From Lithospermum erythrorhizon (lineage: Eukaryota; Streptophyta; Magnoliopsida; Boraginales; Boraginaceae), in NCBI GenBank assembly GCA_019722365.1, contig JADFUC010000513.1, positions 1 through 64,000 on the forward strand: a stretch of 64,000 bases of DNA, read 5' to 3'. The notes beneath the pieces were generated by a model. That model did no database searches. It worked only from the letters and a program-made list of their open reading frames with translations, and was not told the origin of the DNA. A program made the translations under genes and the position numbers. How positions within the stretch are numbered: the stretch's first letter is position 1; each line of letters begins with the position of its first letter. Positions 33,641 to 44,999 of this stretch are shown piece after piece.

Positions 33641-34842
33641 TTGGGTAAGCTTGATAAATAAATAAATACAAGAAAATATGACTCGGAAAATTCATTTCTG
33701 ACATTCTGATTCATGAGGCCCAGAAAAAATAAATAAATGGGCCATATCATATACCTCCGATTCAGTCACCATTACAAAAATAGGCACTTTATTAAATCGC
33801 TAAATGAACTTAATAAATATTTAAATGGAATTAGAAAATGCATGTTGTAATTATCAAATTAATTAATCCGTATAATTACACATATTAAAATTAATTAATA
33901 TAAACTTTCAATTATCATCATGTCAATTAATAATTATTACTTGATAATTATTAACCATATATATTATAGAAAATATTTATCTAATATATTCTAAAATATA
34001 TTAAGTAGTGAGAATTGTTACGTAATTGTTATATCGGCTTTTAAATTAATTTAAAAGAATATAATATAAAGGGAATGAATTAAAATAAATACATAATTAA
34101 TTCTGATCAAATTAGGTGATTGATGACAAATAATCAATAAAAACAAAATAACTAGTCCATGAATTTTGAGAGCGAAATGAATAAATTAAGATTAGGGTTT
34201 CAAAATTAGGAACAAATAAATAATATGATAGGGCAGGCCGACCTCGTGAAATGGTGAACCTGTATTGCCGTATAGGTGGAGTAGATCCGACGTCGTTTAG
34301 TACCAAAATCATTGATCAGGCCGTAAATTCATTTGAAGTCGGTCGGCGATTTATGGTAATATTTCCATATTTAACTTTCGGTTTAGATTTAATTTAATTA
34401 CGTTTGTAAATCGTTTTGGAGGAGTTTAAAAATTTTCAAAATTTATGAAATTCCGACACATTCGCGTCGTAATTTTCTTGAACAAATCCATTTGGTGGAT
34501 TCATTAAAATAAATTTCTGTATTTAATTATTAATTAAGCAGTCCAAAAATGTCAAAATTGTTTTAGAGGCACTTAGAAAAATCCAAAATTATTAAATCTA
34601 GCTGGAATCTTCGTGATTTTAAGGTTCCTGAAAAATTAGTACGTAATTTTCTGATCGCTCCCAAACACGTTTCTGTTTGTTTTATGACAAACGATTAAAT
34701 CGTTCTTTTAATTTATGAAACAAAATCCGTATTTAACAAAATATGATAATAAATGCATCCATGTTTACAAAATATGATAATGCGTCGTCATGTTTAACAA
34801 GCGGGCATAATAAATTAGATCAATTCTCGTTGATTTCCGACA
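33641..34842 (-). repeat. Copia D leader and truncated 5' LTR
   Basis: 34720-34842 is a remnant of the 5' LTR start (GGGCATAATAAATTAGATCA matches GGGCATAATAAATGGAATCA at 29307). Most of the LTR body is missing. The rest is an extremely AT-rich leader that looks like the 57150-58420 stretch of copia B read on the other strand, including a GC-richer patch at 34225-34330. Confidence 0.5.
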
Positions 34843-36009
34843 CATATATATTATGTTTATATATTTTGCGTATGTTTTTGTCATGTGATTATTTTGACAT
34901 GGCTATTATTGAGTTATTGAAATAACGTTATGTGTAGTTGTGATTATGATTCGTATTTATGAGATTGTGGTAATTCTTGTGATTATACTACGTGTTGTGT
35001 GTACTTATGCTTTAACGTGTGGGCTGTGTCTTTGTGTAATCTTTTATGCGGGTTTATTTTTGATCGATCACAGGTATATATATGTGGAAGTAGGTGGCCA
35101 GTGGATTCGGGAGGTTTGGTGTGATATCATGTGAGGCGGTAGCCTCGGTGGAAGAAATTGAGGTGGATTCCTAAAGTAAGTTATTTCTAGAGGTGGATTC
35201 TCGTTTGTTTTGTGTTGTGGATGTGGATTCCTCGTTTTGTTTATTATTATTTGTGGGTGGATTCCTCGTTTGTATATTGTTTGTGGAGTGGATTCTTCGT
35301 TTTGTTTATTGTTTGTGGAGGTGGATTCCTCGTTTCTTTGTGTTTGTGGGTGGTTCACCGTTTTGATTTATTTGTGATTGTGTTGGTTTCATGGCAGATG
35401 CTCATTGTTGATGGTTATAAGCTCGTGTATAGTATTAGGTGACGCCATTACTACTTGAGGATTCAGTGATGTGTGGGCAGTTATTCGTTTAACTGTGAGC
35501 AGTTGTATATATGCATATATTATATATATAAGTATGATTATATGTGATTAGGTAAAATCACATGGTATTTGTATTAAACAATTTATGATTGACTCTTTTT
35601 ACCATGCGTTTTGCCTAGATAGGAAGGCGATGGGTGAGGTGTTGAGATACGTATTCTTGTTAACGTAGAGAAGATCAAGTAGGTGTAAGTGGTAAATAGG
35701 AGATCTCGTGATCGTTCCTGTTGTTGTCGACTTGATATATTTCTAGAACTTTGTGTGTTTTATTTTAATGCAGAGTGCAGTTGCGTAAATATATTGTATT
35801 TTGAATTTCTTGTGTATTTAGGTTTGTATTAACAGAATTAGTTGTATTCGAGTTTGTGATTTGTGTTTGTTGGGTGTGATGTTGGAACACGCGTGGGTAG
35901 AGTTTATCTTTACATTAATGTCGGTCGTTTTGTTATTGTTATCCATCGATTGGTGACTGCGGTATGCAGGTTGTTAATGATCTTGTCAGGCGTGAAACAG
36001 GGTGGTACA
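34843..36009 (+). repeat. Gypsy right (3') LTR, second part
   Basis: It resumes at TATATATTATGTTTATATAT, matching LTR1 at 19336. It carries the same minisatellite and ends GGGTGGTACA at 36000-36009, close to the GGGTCGTTACA-type end of this LTR class. The next bases belong to the duplication. Confidence 0.85.
35155..35382 (+). repeat. Minisatellite in the right LTR, unit GTTTGTGGAGGTGGATTC
   Basis: About seven imperfect copies of the same ~30-base unit as in LTR1 (19690-19880), with more variation between units (GGATGTGGATTC, GGGTGGATTC, GGAGTGGATTC). Confidence 0.9.
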
Positions 36010-37700
36010 ATTTCACGTGCTCTTCAGGCAAAATCACATTTTACTTGAGGCAAAAACACAGAAGAAAACCTAGAAACTCCTAGCCTTCCCAAACTAGCGC
36101 CTCTCCGCTCCCAAATTTAAACTAAAGTGTTTTTCATTCACTTAATTAATTATGGATAGCGAAATTTGTATCATCAGCACATAAAATATGATAATATATC
36201 TAGATAATTATAGATAGAAAGTTACCTAAAAAAATTTCAAGAAGTATGAACAAAATTGTCTTTGAGAAGAGTCTTTCCCTTGCAATGAAACTATAAAGAA
36301 AAGTGACCTCCATGAAACTAAAATGACGAAGAGGAAGGAAAAGAAAATAATAAATAACCTCATTAGTGGAATTTGAAGGAAGTTCGGTGAAATGTCTGGG
36401 AGGGAAAGAATATTTTCCTTGTCGGTGCTTGATAAAAAAGGCATAAATCTTTTAATTTTTAAAAAATATACCACAAACTAAATATGTGCTTTGTCTCAAA
36501 GGTAATTTAAAGGGCAAATTAGAACTAATAGTTGGCCAAAAGGCCAATTTGGAAATTTAAATGCAGTGGCGTAGTTTTAGGGGGTATCTGAAGTCTGACC
36601 TTCTAGTTATGATGCCAAAAAATATGGAAGTGGATCCCGAATACTATATGGAAATATTTTCCTACTAAATACCAACAAAGCAAGACTTGGGGCAAAACCT
36701 TGTAGAAAGAGCGAAGTCGATTGGGGCCAATAAAGCCAAATGGGGAAATATCACGAGTCATATAAGAAATGATATAAAATCTTCGACCTCGCATAATGCA
36801 TGAAACTTATTAAAGATAGACGATATACAACTCAAAATATAAAGATGTTATAAATTTTTGGGCCCATAAGATGATGCTCAAATAGGGTAATATACAAATC
36901 CAATATGTGAGGATGACATACAAATATACATGTAGAATATGGAAAGATGACACACAAAGCTTCGAGTCTATGAAAATTATAGTAATTATTCAAAATAAAA
37001 TTAAAACGAGCATATGTTGCACTTTCGTTCTTTGGTGAATGCTTGATTTGGCTGTGTGCTATTTTGTATACAATTAATTTCATTTCTTTTTTATTTCTTT
37101 GTGTTAACCGCATGTGAGGTTTTAATGTATAATTTATTTCAATTCCTTTCTTTATATTTCCTTGTACACATGTTGAATTTAAATTTGAATGTGGTAGATA
37201 CAATATGAAATTCGTATGGTAATAATATATATAAATTTGTCATAAAATTTATCTACATTAGTATGGACACAACTTCTGATATTTTCTTACAACACTCCTA
37301 TATCATATTTTATGATAATATATTTTGGAGTAATGAAGATATATTAATAGTTTTTTTATTCCTTTCAATAAATTTATGTTGTACAAATTTCGGAAAAAAA
37401 TTCGAAAAGAATGAATTACGGCGGGGTTTTAGAAAAACATCTAATAAATGCGCGATTTTTCATTAGATTTCACTAAATTAACTCTTTATCATTTTATGAA
37501 AGTATTCTTTTACATAATTAGGAATAGGCTTTCTTGACTTGATATGCATCAAAATATTTTGTTGAAAGATTTAATTCACCATAATAGAGTAGAATGTAAT
37601 GAACTTTATAGTAAAGAAAATAAATCTATCAAATCATATTTTAGTTATGACTATATTCTATTTTGGAATAGAATAGCCAGTGGGGGCTTGGATAAGATGA
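36010..37700 (+). repeat. Segmental duplication copy 1, right part
   Basis: It starts TTTCAC...CAAAATCACATTTT and follows 41530-43880 in order: CCTAGAAACTCCTAG, AATATGATAATATATCTAG, GATAGAAAGTTACC, GCCCATAAGATGATGCTCAA, CCAATATGTGAGGAT, GCATATGTTGC, ACATGTTGAATTTAAATTTG, and finally GGAATAGAATAGCC. It lacks about 530 bases present in copy 2 (roughly 41985-42515). No gene is evident; the short frames are not conserved in copy 2. Confidence 0.88.
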
Positions 37701-38009
37701 TAGGATGCTGGCACATCGTTAGGTGTTGAAGAAACAATTTAGGAATTTCACATTCCAAATGTGCACAACTTGATCTTGAAACACTTGATTGATATTGCAG
37801 CTCGAAATGTATTTCCTTTGAGTGATCAGGCAGGAAGCTAATTTAACCGTATGATCTATCCGGGATTATTTAAATTATCTCCCACAGAAGTATATTCTTT
37901 GGATTTCCCGATTCCATCAATTGTTGGAATTTGGAAGGTGATAACTATGAGGCATGCTAGCTATACATGCGGGAGGTGTAGGGCTTGACATAGGAGTATG
38001 AGGGTGTGA
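37701..38009. other. Short unassigned stretch
   Basis: Between the duplication copy and the copia H LTR. One frame at about 37755-37835 (plus) reads IPNVHNLILKHLIDIAARNV before a stop; it vaguely resembles copia protease-flanking sequence (LxxVLHVPNLxxNLISV) but is too weak to call. Confidence 0.3.
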
Positions 38010-38922
38010 CTGTTGGAAGATTATATGCAGAACTTGATTCAAAACTTTAATCAAAACATATAATTACACAGGGTCAATTAGATGTTTATACTATGAACTA
38101 AGAATAAATGTAAAGCATACTTACAGAGATTCGGCGGAAGCTTGCTCAGCGATTCTTTACTTAAAACCTCCTTTGAATTCCATTGTTGGGCATTTCCAAA
38201 TATAATGCCTCTTTGGTCAGCACTTGGAGAGAATTTGAATCCTAGTTTGGGTTTATTTAGCACCAAGGGGTGGATGAAAGTCAGAGAAAGAAATATTTAT
38301 ATTTTCGTACTTGTAAGAAAAGGAGGCTACGTTGCTGTTTTTCATGATTATGGTGGAAACCTAATAAGCTTTATATGGGTGACCTAAAAACTGACAGATA
38401 GAGTTTAATGAAGTGAGACTTGTTTAATTCAACTAAGCTAGATTAAATAAAAATTAAACACTAACAAGTTGTTAATAGTAACTAGCATGAGTTACTATGA
38501 GCTCGACAACTATCGGGTAGAATTGATTGACTAATTAATGAATTGATTCACTAATTATATTTTTATATTATGATATAAAATTTCGATTGAGAATATTAAG
38601 ATTGATTCTGATCGACTCTCAATTTAGCAAATGCAACTGTTCCATACATGAAATATAATTCAACGTCAACTGTACATGTGTGACACTTGAGCTCGTATAA
38701 TAGCGGTGGTATAATAATATAATTGATCATTATTATTATTATACTTGATTATGCATAGGATACATGATACGGCCTAATCGGTATTATCATGAGAACGATT
38801 AATATTACAATTAACAATGTGATCGAATGTTCCATTTATCACGTTATTTAAAATATTAATGAATTATTCTGACAATTGGCCATGATAGGAATAATAAATG
38901 AAACCAATAACTATTGATTTCA
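38010..38922 (-). repeat. LTR of copia H (minus strand), related to the I/B/D LTR
   Basis: The minus-strand start at 38922 (TGAAATCAATAGTTATTGG) corresponds to TGTTGAAATCAATGAATTGA of copia D. Shared segments are TTCCATACATGAAATATAAT, a TGTACATGTGTGACAC segment matching the TGTATGTGTGTGTGACG segment, and a (TAATAAT)n run at 38710-38745. The left edge near 38010 is approximate. Confidence 0.6.
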
Positions 38923-40400
38923 GCCAGCGACCTCGTCTCACGATTGTCTTTGATTGCCCCTGATATAGACTCACGAGTTGTCTTTGCGGTATGGTCCCGT
39001 CAGTGAATAACGTCAGGTCTTCGTCATCTTTGTTGGTTGTCCGTAAGAAATGCTTGAGGCTTGACATGGTGGGAGTAAGATGAGTTTGGTGCATCCTTTG
39101 AGATGTTCTGGCCTCTTGAGGAAGGAGGGTCCACCGAGGGTCGGCCTGCACATTGATGCTACTCGTGTTTTGCATCTTCCCGACCGTGTTGTTAGATAAT
39201 GCCTCGACTTTGAAGTTATATTTTTCTTCATATGCTTCCGATCACCCTTTGCTAGGGAAGCTACCTTCCTCCTCAAAAGTGGTAATACCTATAAATCGTG
39301 AGAAATACGTACATAGAATTTGGAAGAGTCGATTGTGAGGACATCTTTCAACTGTTATTTTCGTGGATGAGGTTGGATGTAGCCTTGTGACTTGATGTTA
39401 CATCGTCAGTGCAATTCAAGCTCTGAGCCATTTTGGAATTTGCTTTGATTTACTTGCCGTGATTGGTAGTACCTTTGGTTGATGCAGTATCTTATAGACT
39501 AGCTTTTGTTGTGGTCAATGGAGAAAAGTACATTTAGGCCCACCGGAACCATTTTTTGAGTCGTGATAATGAAGAGTAGATATAGTCCCGTCAGATGCTA
39601 AGATTTGTAGCTGCTAGAAAGATTTATTATTTATAAATATGCGCTGTCTGATAAAACGCTTTGGAAAAATCCTTCTAGGTACAAAAATAATTTATCAAAT
39701 CGATTGGGGTTATTATCGTCCCATTGTCTCTAGCTTGATTCTTATTTCTTGAGATCATGGACTTGGATTTGATGTAGTTTTGGACTTGATTTGGACTTAA
39801 GTCTTGATTTAGGCGCTTTGGAATGATCTTTGGATTTTTTATGTGATCTGGTAGACTTGGATTTGTGCTTGGATCATTATGATCCTAAAATTTGAATGAT
39901 TTGTGCCCTCGATTTGGATGTGAGACCGGATAAAAGTACGGACTATGTGATCTGAATTTGGATAGAATCTTGAATCTTGAGACTTGGTGGATTGACTTGG
40001 ATATTGTCAGGAAGTTGGGAAGCACTTAGCGGCGTATACCGATATGGCTATCACAGACTTGTCTTGGTCTTTAGACTTGGAGTGCAAATTAAGGACTTAG
40101 ATTTGATTTGGCTATCGTCTGAGGGTAGTGGTGATATTAAATGCAACTAGGCGGAGTTGAGTCTTGTCAGGAGACATCAGAGAAGGCAGGTCTTTATTCT
40201 TTATCAAGAGGATAATGGCAATGCTTGTCGAGAGGATGCGCCCAGCGACACTCCGTGTTTCCTAACAACTAGGCAATTGTCACACGACTTATATCATACC
40301 TATGATTCTTCTGAGGACATTTATAGTTTAATCTGTATTTTATTTGATTTATGAGATACGAATGATGATTATGAGTTTTCTAGTGCTTGATTGTAAAACT
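38923..40400 (-). pseudogene. Copia H internal region or other element, unassigned
   Basis: It follows the H LTR on its 5' side, so internal sequence is expected. Minus-strand frames at 38864-39175 and 39013-39276 are open for about 90-100 codons and basic, but no copia motif (RT, integrase, CCHC) can be read. A Lys/Ser-rich stretch lies at 39720-40100. It may be a gag-only remnant or unrelated DNA joined to a solo LTR. Confidence 0.3.
39720..40100 (-). repeat. Degenerate GACTTGGATTT repeats (Lys/Ser-rich if translated)
   Basis: About eight diverged occurrences of GACTTGGATTT or GGACTTGATTT on the plus strand. On the minus strand they translate to KSKS-like runs interspersed with basic residues (such as KSTRSHKKSKDHSKAPKS). 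Frameshifts interrupt it, so coding is not shown. Confidence 0.5.
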
Positions 40401-41224
40401 CACTAGCGTTTGTGTAATAATTCAACCTTGTCCCATTTATTTTGGTGATGGAGATGAAAATTTTGTGTTCTTTCTCCGTTCTTGATTTAGAGCTTTTATT
40501 TAGGATTTATAGGTTGAATTTGGTGTTTTATAGAAGTAACAATCTTCAGAGGTTTTCTATGAAGAAATACCTTCTAAGTTGTTCTTATGCTAAATTCTCC
40601 CATGAGCTTCTTGTTGTATTTTTTTTGTGTTTCAGGATGACTTTTGAAAATGGGGTGGGGATATTTAGGCTTTGGTTCTTGGTGGTTGTCATGATCACGT
40701 GGATTACGATCTTGATCGTTGATGGTAAGATCTGAACCGTCGGATATTATTAAAATAATATTAAATTTCAAAATCTCGGCCGACATTGGTTCGGCTTTTG
40801 ACTTTGATAGTTAGTTACTTATTTTTCAGTAGTCGTATTTTTGAATCCGTTTGTCCCTAAAAAATATCGTTTTATTGCTATTTTCTCTCCTCGATCTACT
40901 ATTTTAATCCAAGTAAATTTTGGGAATAATATTTTAATATCACGTAAATCCTTGCGGGGATGTATAATTAGGTTTTAATTAATGATAAAACATAATTTCA
41001 CCACTTTAATTAATTTTAGGTGGCTAAAATATCGGGAACCCTTAATTTATACGTGTACGATTTTAATTGGAGGCTCGGATGAAACCCTAATCAACACATG
41101 TAATTGTGTAATTGGTCTTTGTTTAATTATTTTAATTAATCTAATTAAATTGAATTTAACTAAAAATAATTAATAAAATTCGGCTTGTCTAGGTGTCTTA
41201 AATGCTCGGATCTCTTGATAAGTT
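40401..41224. other. AT-rich region with no gene
   Basis: Short frames at 40442-40735 and 40982-41173 have no motif. A non-repetitive patch at 40655-40760 (CATGATCACGTGGATTACGA, then TCTGAACCGTCGGAT) contains a CACGTG G-box core. The remainder consists of TTAATTAA-like tracts that resemble copia leader sequence. Confidence 0.4.
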
Positions 41225-43890
41225 GTATCTTGGAAAATTTGGAGTAGTTGACACGCTAATTCCTAAAGTATGTGTTACATTGAGGGATAAATTTTCATCT
41301 ATATAATATGTTTTAATTGGAGAATGAAATCAAATAATAAATATCAATCTCTACATAATAAAACAAAATTACCTACTAATGTGTAAAGAAAACTAAATAC
41401 AAATACAAACATGGAAATGATAAGAACAATCAAAATGATGGACATGAACCCAACTCCTCTAGTCCTCTCCATTTTCATTATGTCATGTGTGTAGAGCATC
41501 ACCGGCTCTACGAAGTTGATATTACTTTCACATTATGTCAAACCCAAAATCACATTTTGCCGCTTCAAAAGCGAAGCTTACAACAGAAAAACCTAGAAAC
41601 TCCTAGCAGCGCCCCAAACCAAAATACCTGCCCCTCCAAATTCTAAACTAAGAAGTCGTTTTCATTCACTTAATTCATGCTCAATTATGGATAGTGAAAC
41701 ATGAAAATTTTATTATCATCGAAAGCATATAAAATATGATAATATATCTAGATAATTATAGATAGAAAGTTACCACTATGATTTTCCAAAGTATGAACAA
41801 AAATTGTCTTGGAAAGAGTCTACACTATGATGAGCTATAAAGAAAAGTGACCTCCATGAAACTAAAATATGAGCAAGAGGAAGGAGAGAAAATAACTCCA
41901 ATAACCTCATTAGTGGACTGGAGGAAGTTCGGTGAGTACACACGGGAGGGGAATGAATACATTTTTACCTTGTCAATTCTTGATGATAAAGTCAAAAGTA
42001 TACATTCTTTATGATGGGTTTAAAATTTAAGTACACCCACAGCGAGCAAATTGAGCATCCATGATTTGCGTCAATAAACCAACTATGGGTTTGATTTGCC
42101 CACGAAGGCACTTTGATGTTAAAGTGCTTTATATATTTCGGATTTTGCGGTGTATTTTAAAATAATAGATTGCTTACTTTCTTGAAATTAAAAATTATTT
42201 AAAAATTAAAAACATAAAAAAAATAATAAAAAATAACAAATGAAATATTGAAAAAATAATGAAAAATAAAAAATAATTAAAAACATAAAAAATAAAATCG
42301 AAAAAGAATCACAAACCCGTCTTTTCTCACTTATTTCAAACCGTCGTATTAAATTAAATTAGAAAAATAAAGAGAAGAAGAAGTAGGGTATGGGATAAAT
42401 TGATGTGGGGTTGTGAAAGAGAAGAACATAAGGGTGGGAGGTAGGGGAGAAGAGGTGGGTCAATTGTGTGGGGTTTTTTGTTTAATTTTATTTTTCGTAG
42501 GATTTTCAATTCAAAAAAGGCATAAATCTTTTAATATTTTAAATATATACCCTAAACTCTGAAATATGTTAACTTTAATATTAAAGGTGTCTTTAAGGCG
42601 CAAATTGAAACTGATAGTTGGCTTTAAAGAGCAATTTGGAAATATAGTACAGGGGGCAAATTAACGCATAGATAATAGTTTAGGGGGTGTACAAAATTAA
42701 ACCTTATAGTTATGATCTTAAAAAAAAATACGGAAGGTGGATCAAATACTATATGGAAATATTTTCCTACTCATGCAAAACAAAGAGGCCGGGGCTTGAG
42801 AGCGGCACTTGTAGAAGGCGAAAATTTGATTGCAAGACCCAATAAAGCCAAATGGGTAATATGCAAGTCCTATATAAGAAATGATATAAAAATCTTCGAG
42901 CTCATAATGGATGAAGGCTTATTACATGAAGATGGACGATATACAACTCCAAAAAGTCAAGGATGTTATATAAATTTTTAGGCCCATAAGATGATGCTCA
43001 AATAGGGTGATATACAAATCCAATATGTGAGGATGGCTTGTACAAATATACGTCTGCGAGAATATGGAAAGATGGCAGCACTTAAAGCTTCGAGTCTTTA
43101 GAAATTACTCGTAGTATTGAAATAAAAATTACATGAGCATATGTTGCCTTGCTTGCACATTCTTTCAGTAGTGTTAATTGTGTATGCTATTTTATTATAT
43201 AATTAATTTCATATCTTTTTTATTTCTTTGTGTTAGTCGCATGTGAGGTTTGTATAATTTATTTCCAAGTCCTTTCTTTATATTTGCTTGTACACATGTT
43301 GAATTTAAATTTGAATGTGGTAGATACAATATGAAATTCATATGGTAATAATATAAACTACTAAATTTGTCATAAAATTTATCTAAATTAGTATGGACAC
43401 AACTCCTGATATTTTCTTACAACGCTCACATATCATATTTTACTTATTAATATATTTTTAGATAATGAAAGATATATTAATAGTTTTTCGATTCCTTTTA
43501 ATAAATTTATGTTGTAGAAATTTCGGAAAGTAATTCGAAAAGAATGAATACGTCTGGTTTTAGAAACATCTAATGCATGCACACCAATTTTCTATTAGAT
43601 TTTCCAAATTAACTCTTTATCATTTTATGAAAGTATTCTTTTACCTCTAGCAGTGTTTTCATTCTTACCTTCATTATTAAAACATAAGGAAAGTTAGGAA
43701 TAAGCTTTCTTGACTTGATATGCATCAAAATATTTTGTTGAAAGATTTAATTCGCCCTTGTTATAGAATGTAATGAACTTATAGTAAAGAAAAACAAATC
43801 TATCAAATGATATTTTTAGTTATAACTATATTCTATTTTGGAATAGAATAGCCGGTTAGGGGGATTGGATAAGATGATAAAGATTAGAAT
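41225..43890 (+). repeat. Segmental duplication copy 2 (uninterrupted by the gypsy element)
   Basis: It carries in one piece what copy 1 has at 17940-18248 and 36010-37700. At the join it reads GTTGATATTACTTTCACATT, giving the pre-insertion sequence of the gypsy target. It ends at GGAATAGAATAGCC...GATAAGATGATAAAG, where the hAT element begins. No gene is seen. The frame at 42712-42981 is intact here but broken in copy 1, so it is probably not coding. Confidence 0.88.
41990..42712. mobile_element. MITE-like element with long inverted repeats
   Basis: The left end GTTTAAAATTTAAGTACACCC is the imperfect reverse complement of the right end GGGGGTGTACAAAATTAAAC. Inside, CCAACTATGGGTTTGATTTG on the left pairs with CAAATTGAAACTGATAGTTGG on the right (each shown here as a short extract). 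The inverted repeats span about 120-170 bases each and flank an AT-rich centre. Copy 1 of the duplication keeps only the right half (36430-36600). There is no coding capacity. The superfamily is unclear. Confidence 0.6.
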
Positions 43891-44999
43891 ATCCATCCGA
43901 AAATGGACGGATTCGGTCCGGATCCAAATTCGATCAGGTATCCGAAAGCCAGGTATCAGAGAGCCGGATCGGACGGTAGAAACCCCGGATTTGGTAATTT
44001 AAATAAAAATAAAAGAAGAAGAAATATAAACAATTGAACTCTGAAATTAGCTTCAAAGCCTCAGCGGCATTAAACATGACCCAGATTCGTTCACACATCT
44101 TTCGGAGGCGCAGCGTACCCCCATTTACCGGTGATTCCGGCCTCTTCCCACTCGGGCTCCAGCCAGTCGAGCATCCAATTATCCCCGTTCTCTGATATTA
44201 ATAGTTAGTTTTTCTTCTCGCTTTAATTTTAAAATTTGAAAATATGTTTGATTCTTGGTTTAATTAGTTGAATTCATGTAAATGAGTTTGATTTTGTGTG
44301 TGTTAGATTCTGAATTGTTATTTTATTTTGTGTTATTAATTTATTATTTTTTGAATTGTTTTTTGTATTTCGATTTTTTTGTCTTAGGTTTAATTATTTT
44401 ATACTTTAGAATTGTTAAACATGTTTTAATTAGTTTATTTTCATTTATTTTTTTGTTGTAATCTAGAGTTAATCACGAAAATGATAATCATGATCACTTT
44501 CTCAATACATGATAATCTTGGTCGAAACTTTCCTTGTCTATTGATAATACAGTATTTAAGTGATATATTTATTCATCATGTTCAAATGTTGAATGCAAGT
44601 ATCTGACAATAATCTTGGTCACTTTCATGTCACGACAATAATGGGGTGCTTTCTCAAAATGTTGAATGCATGTTAGTCTTCCAAACTGAGTATTTAAGTC
44701 AGTTCTTTTTACATATTGAAGTTGGTTTTCATTATAAATTTATGATGTAATGTGTTGTATGTGTCATTATAAGTTTGTAATTGATAATAAGGCGATAAAG
44801 TGGTAATTAATATGTCTTTTCAAAGATTCTTCAATTACTCCCACCATGGATGAATTTGGGTGATGTTGAGACCGTTGGTAATCTTGGAGACCATGGGGAA
44901 TAGAGGTTGGGGATTGAATGATGAAATAGGTAGAAAGTGTTGGTGGAATTGACAGCTGAATCGATCCATCGAAACTTATGGTAAAGGTGCCCGGTCAAA

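Larger units (their letters stand above)
28229..34842 (-). mobile_element. Copia element D, minus strand, nested in the gypsy right LTR
   Basis: The left end (28229) and right end (34842) coincide with the break and resumption of the gypsy LTR. The LTR start (TGTTGAAATC on the minus strand at 29342; TGTCGGAAATC at 34842) is of the same type as copia I/B. From right to left it has a truncated 5' LTR, an AT-rich leader, gag, gag-pre-integrase, integrase, RT, RNase H and a full 3' LTR, in the order expected for copia. It is younger than the gypsy insertion but its frames are also broken. Confidence 0.85.
18249..36009 (+). mobile_element. Compound insertion: Tekay/Del-like Ty3/gypsy element with nested copia
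   Basis: The whole block is absent from duplication copy 2, which proves it is an insertion into copy 1. The order is LTR1 (truncated), LTR2, primer binding site, gag, protease, RT, RNase H, integrase, chromodomain, then the right LTR split by copia D. The pol order PR-RT-RH-INT defines Ty3/gypsy, and the C-terminal chromodomain plus the long LTR point to the chromovirus Tekay/Del group. LTR1 and the right LTR are almost identical in long stretches (18900-19080 with 27788-27970), so they are the likely original pair. Gag-pol is thoroughly frameshifted and cannot be autonomous as read. Confidence 0.85.

Noticed and set aside
38142..38387. 81-codon plus-strand frame in the copia H LTR
   Set aside because: It lies antisense in an LTR and has no counterpart in the related LTRs.
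42712..42981. 89-codon frame in duplication copy 2
   Set aside because: The same sequence in copy 1 (36610-36860) is not open and there is no motif, so it is probably chance.
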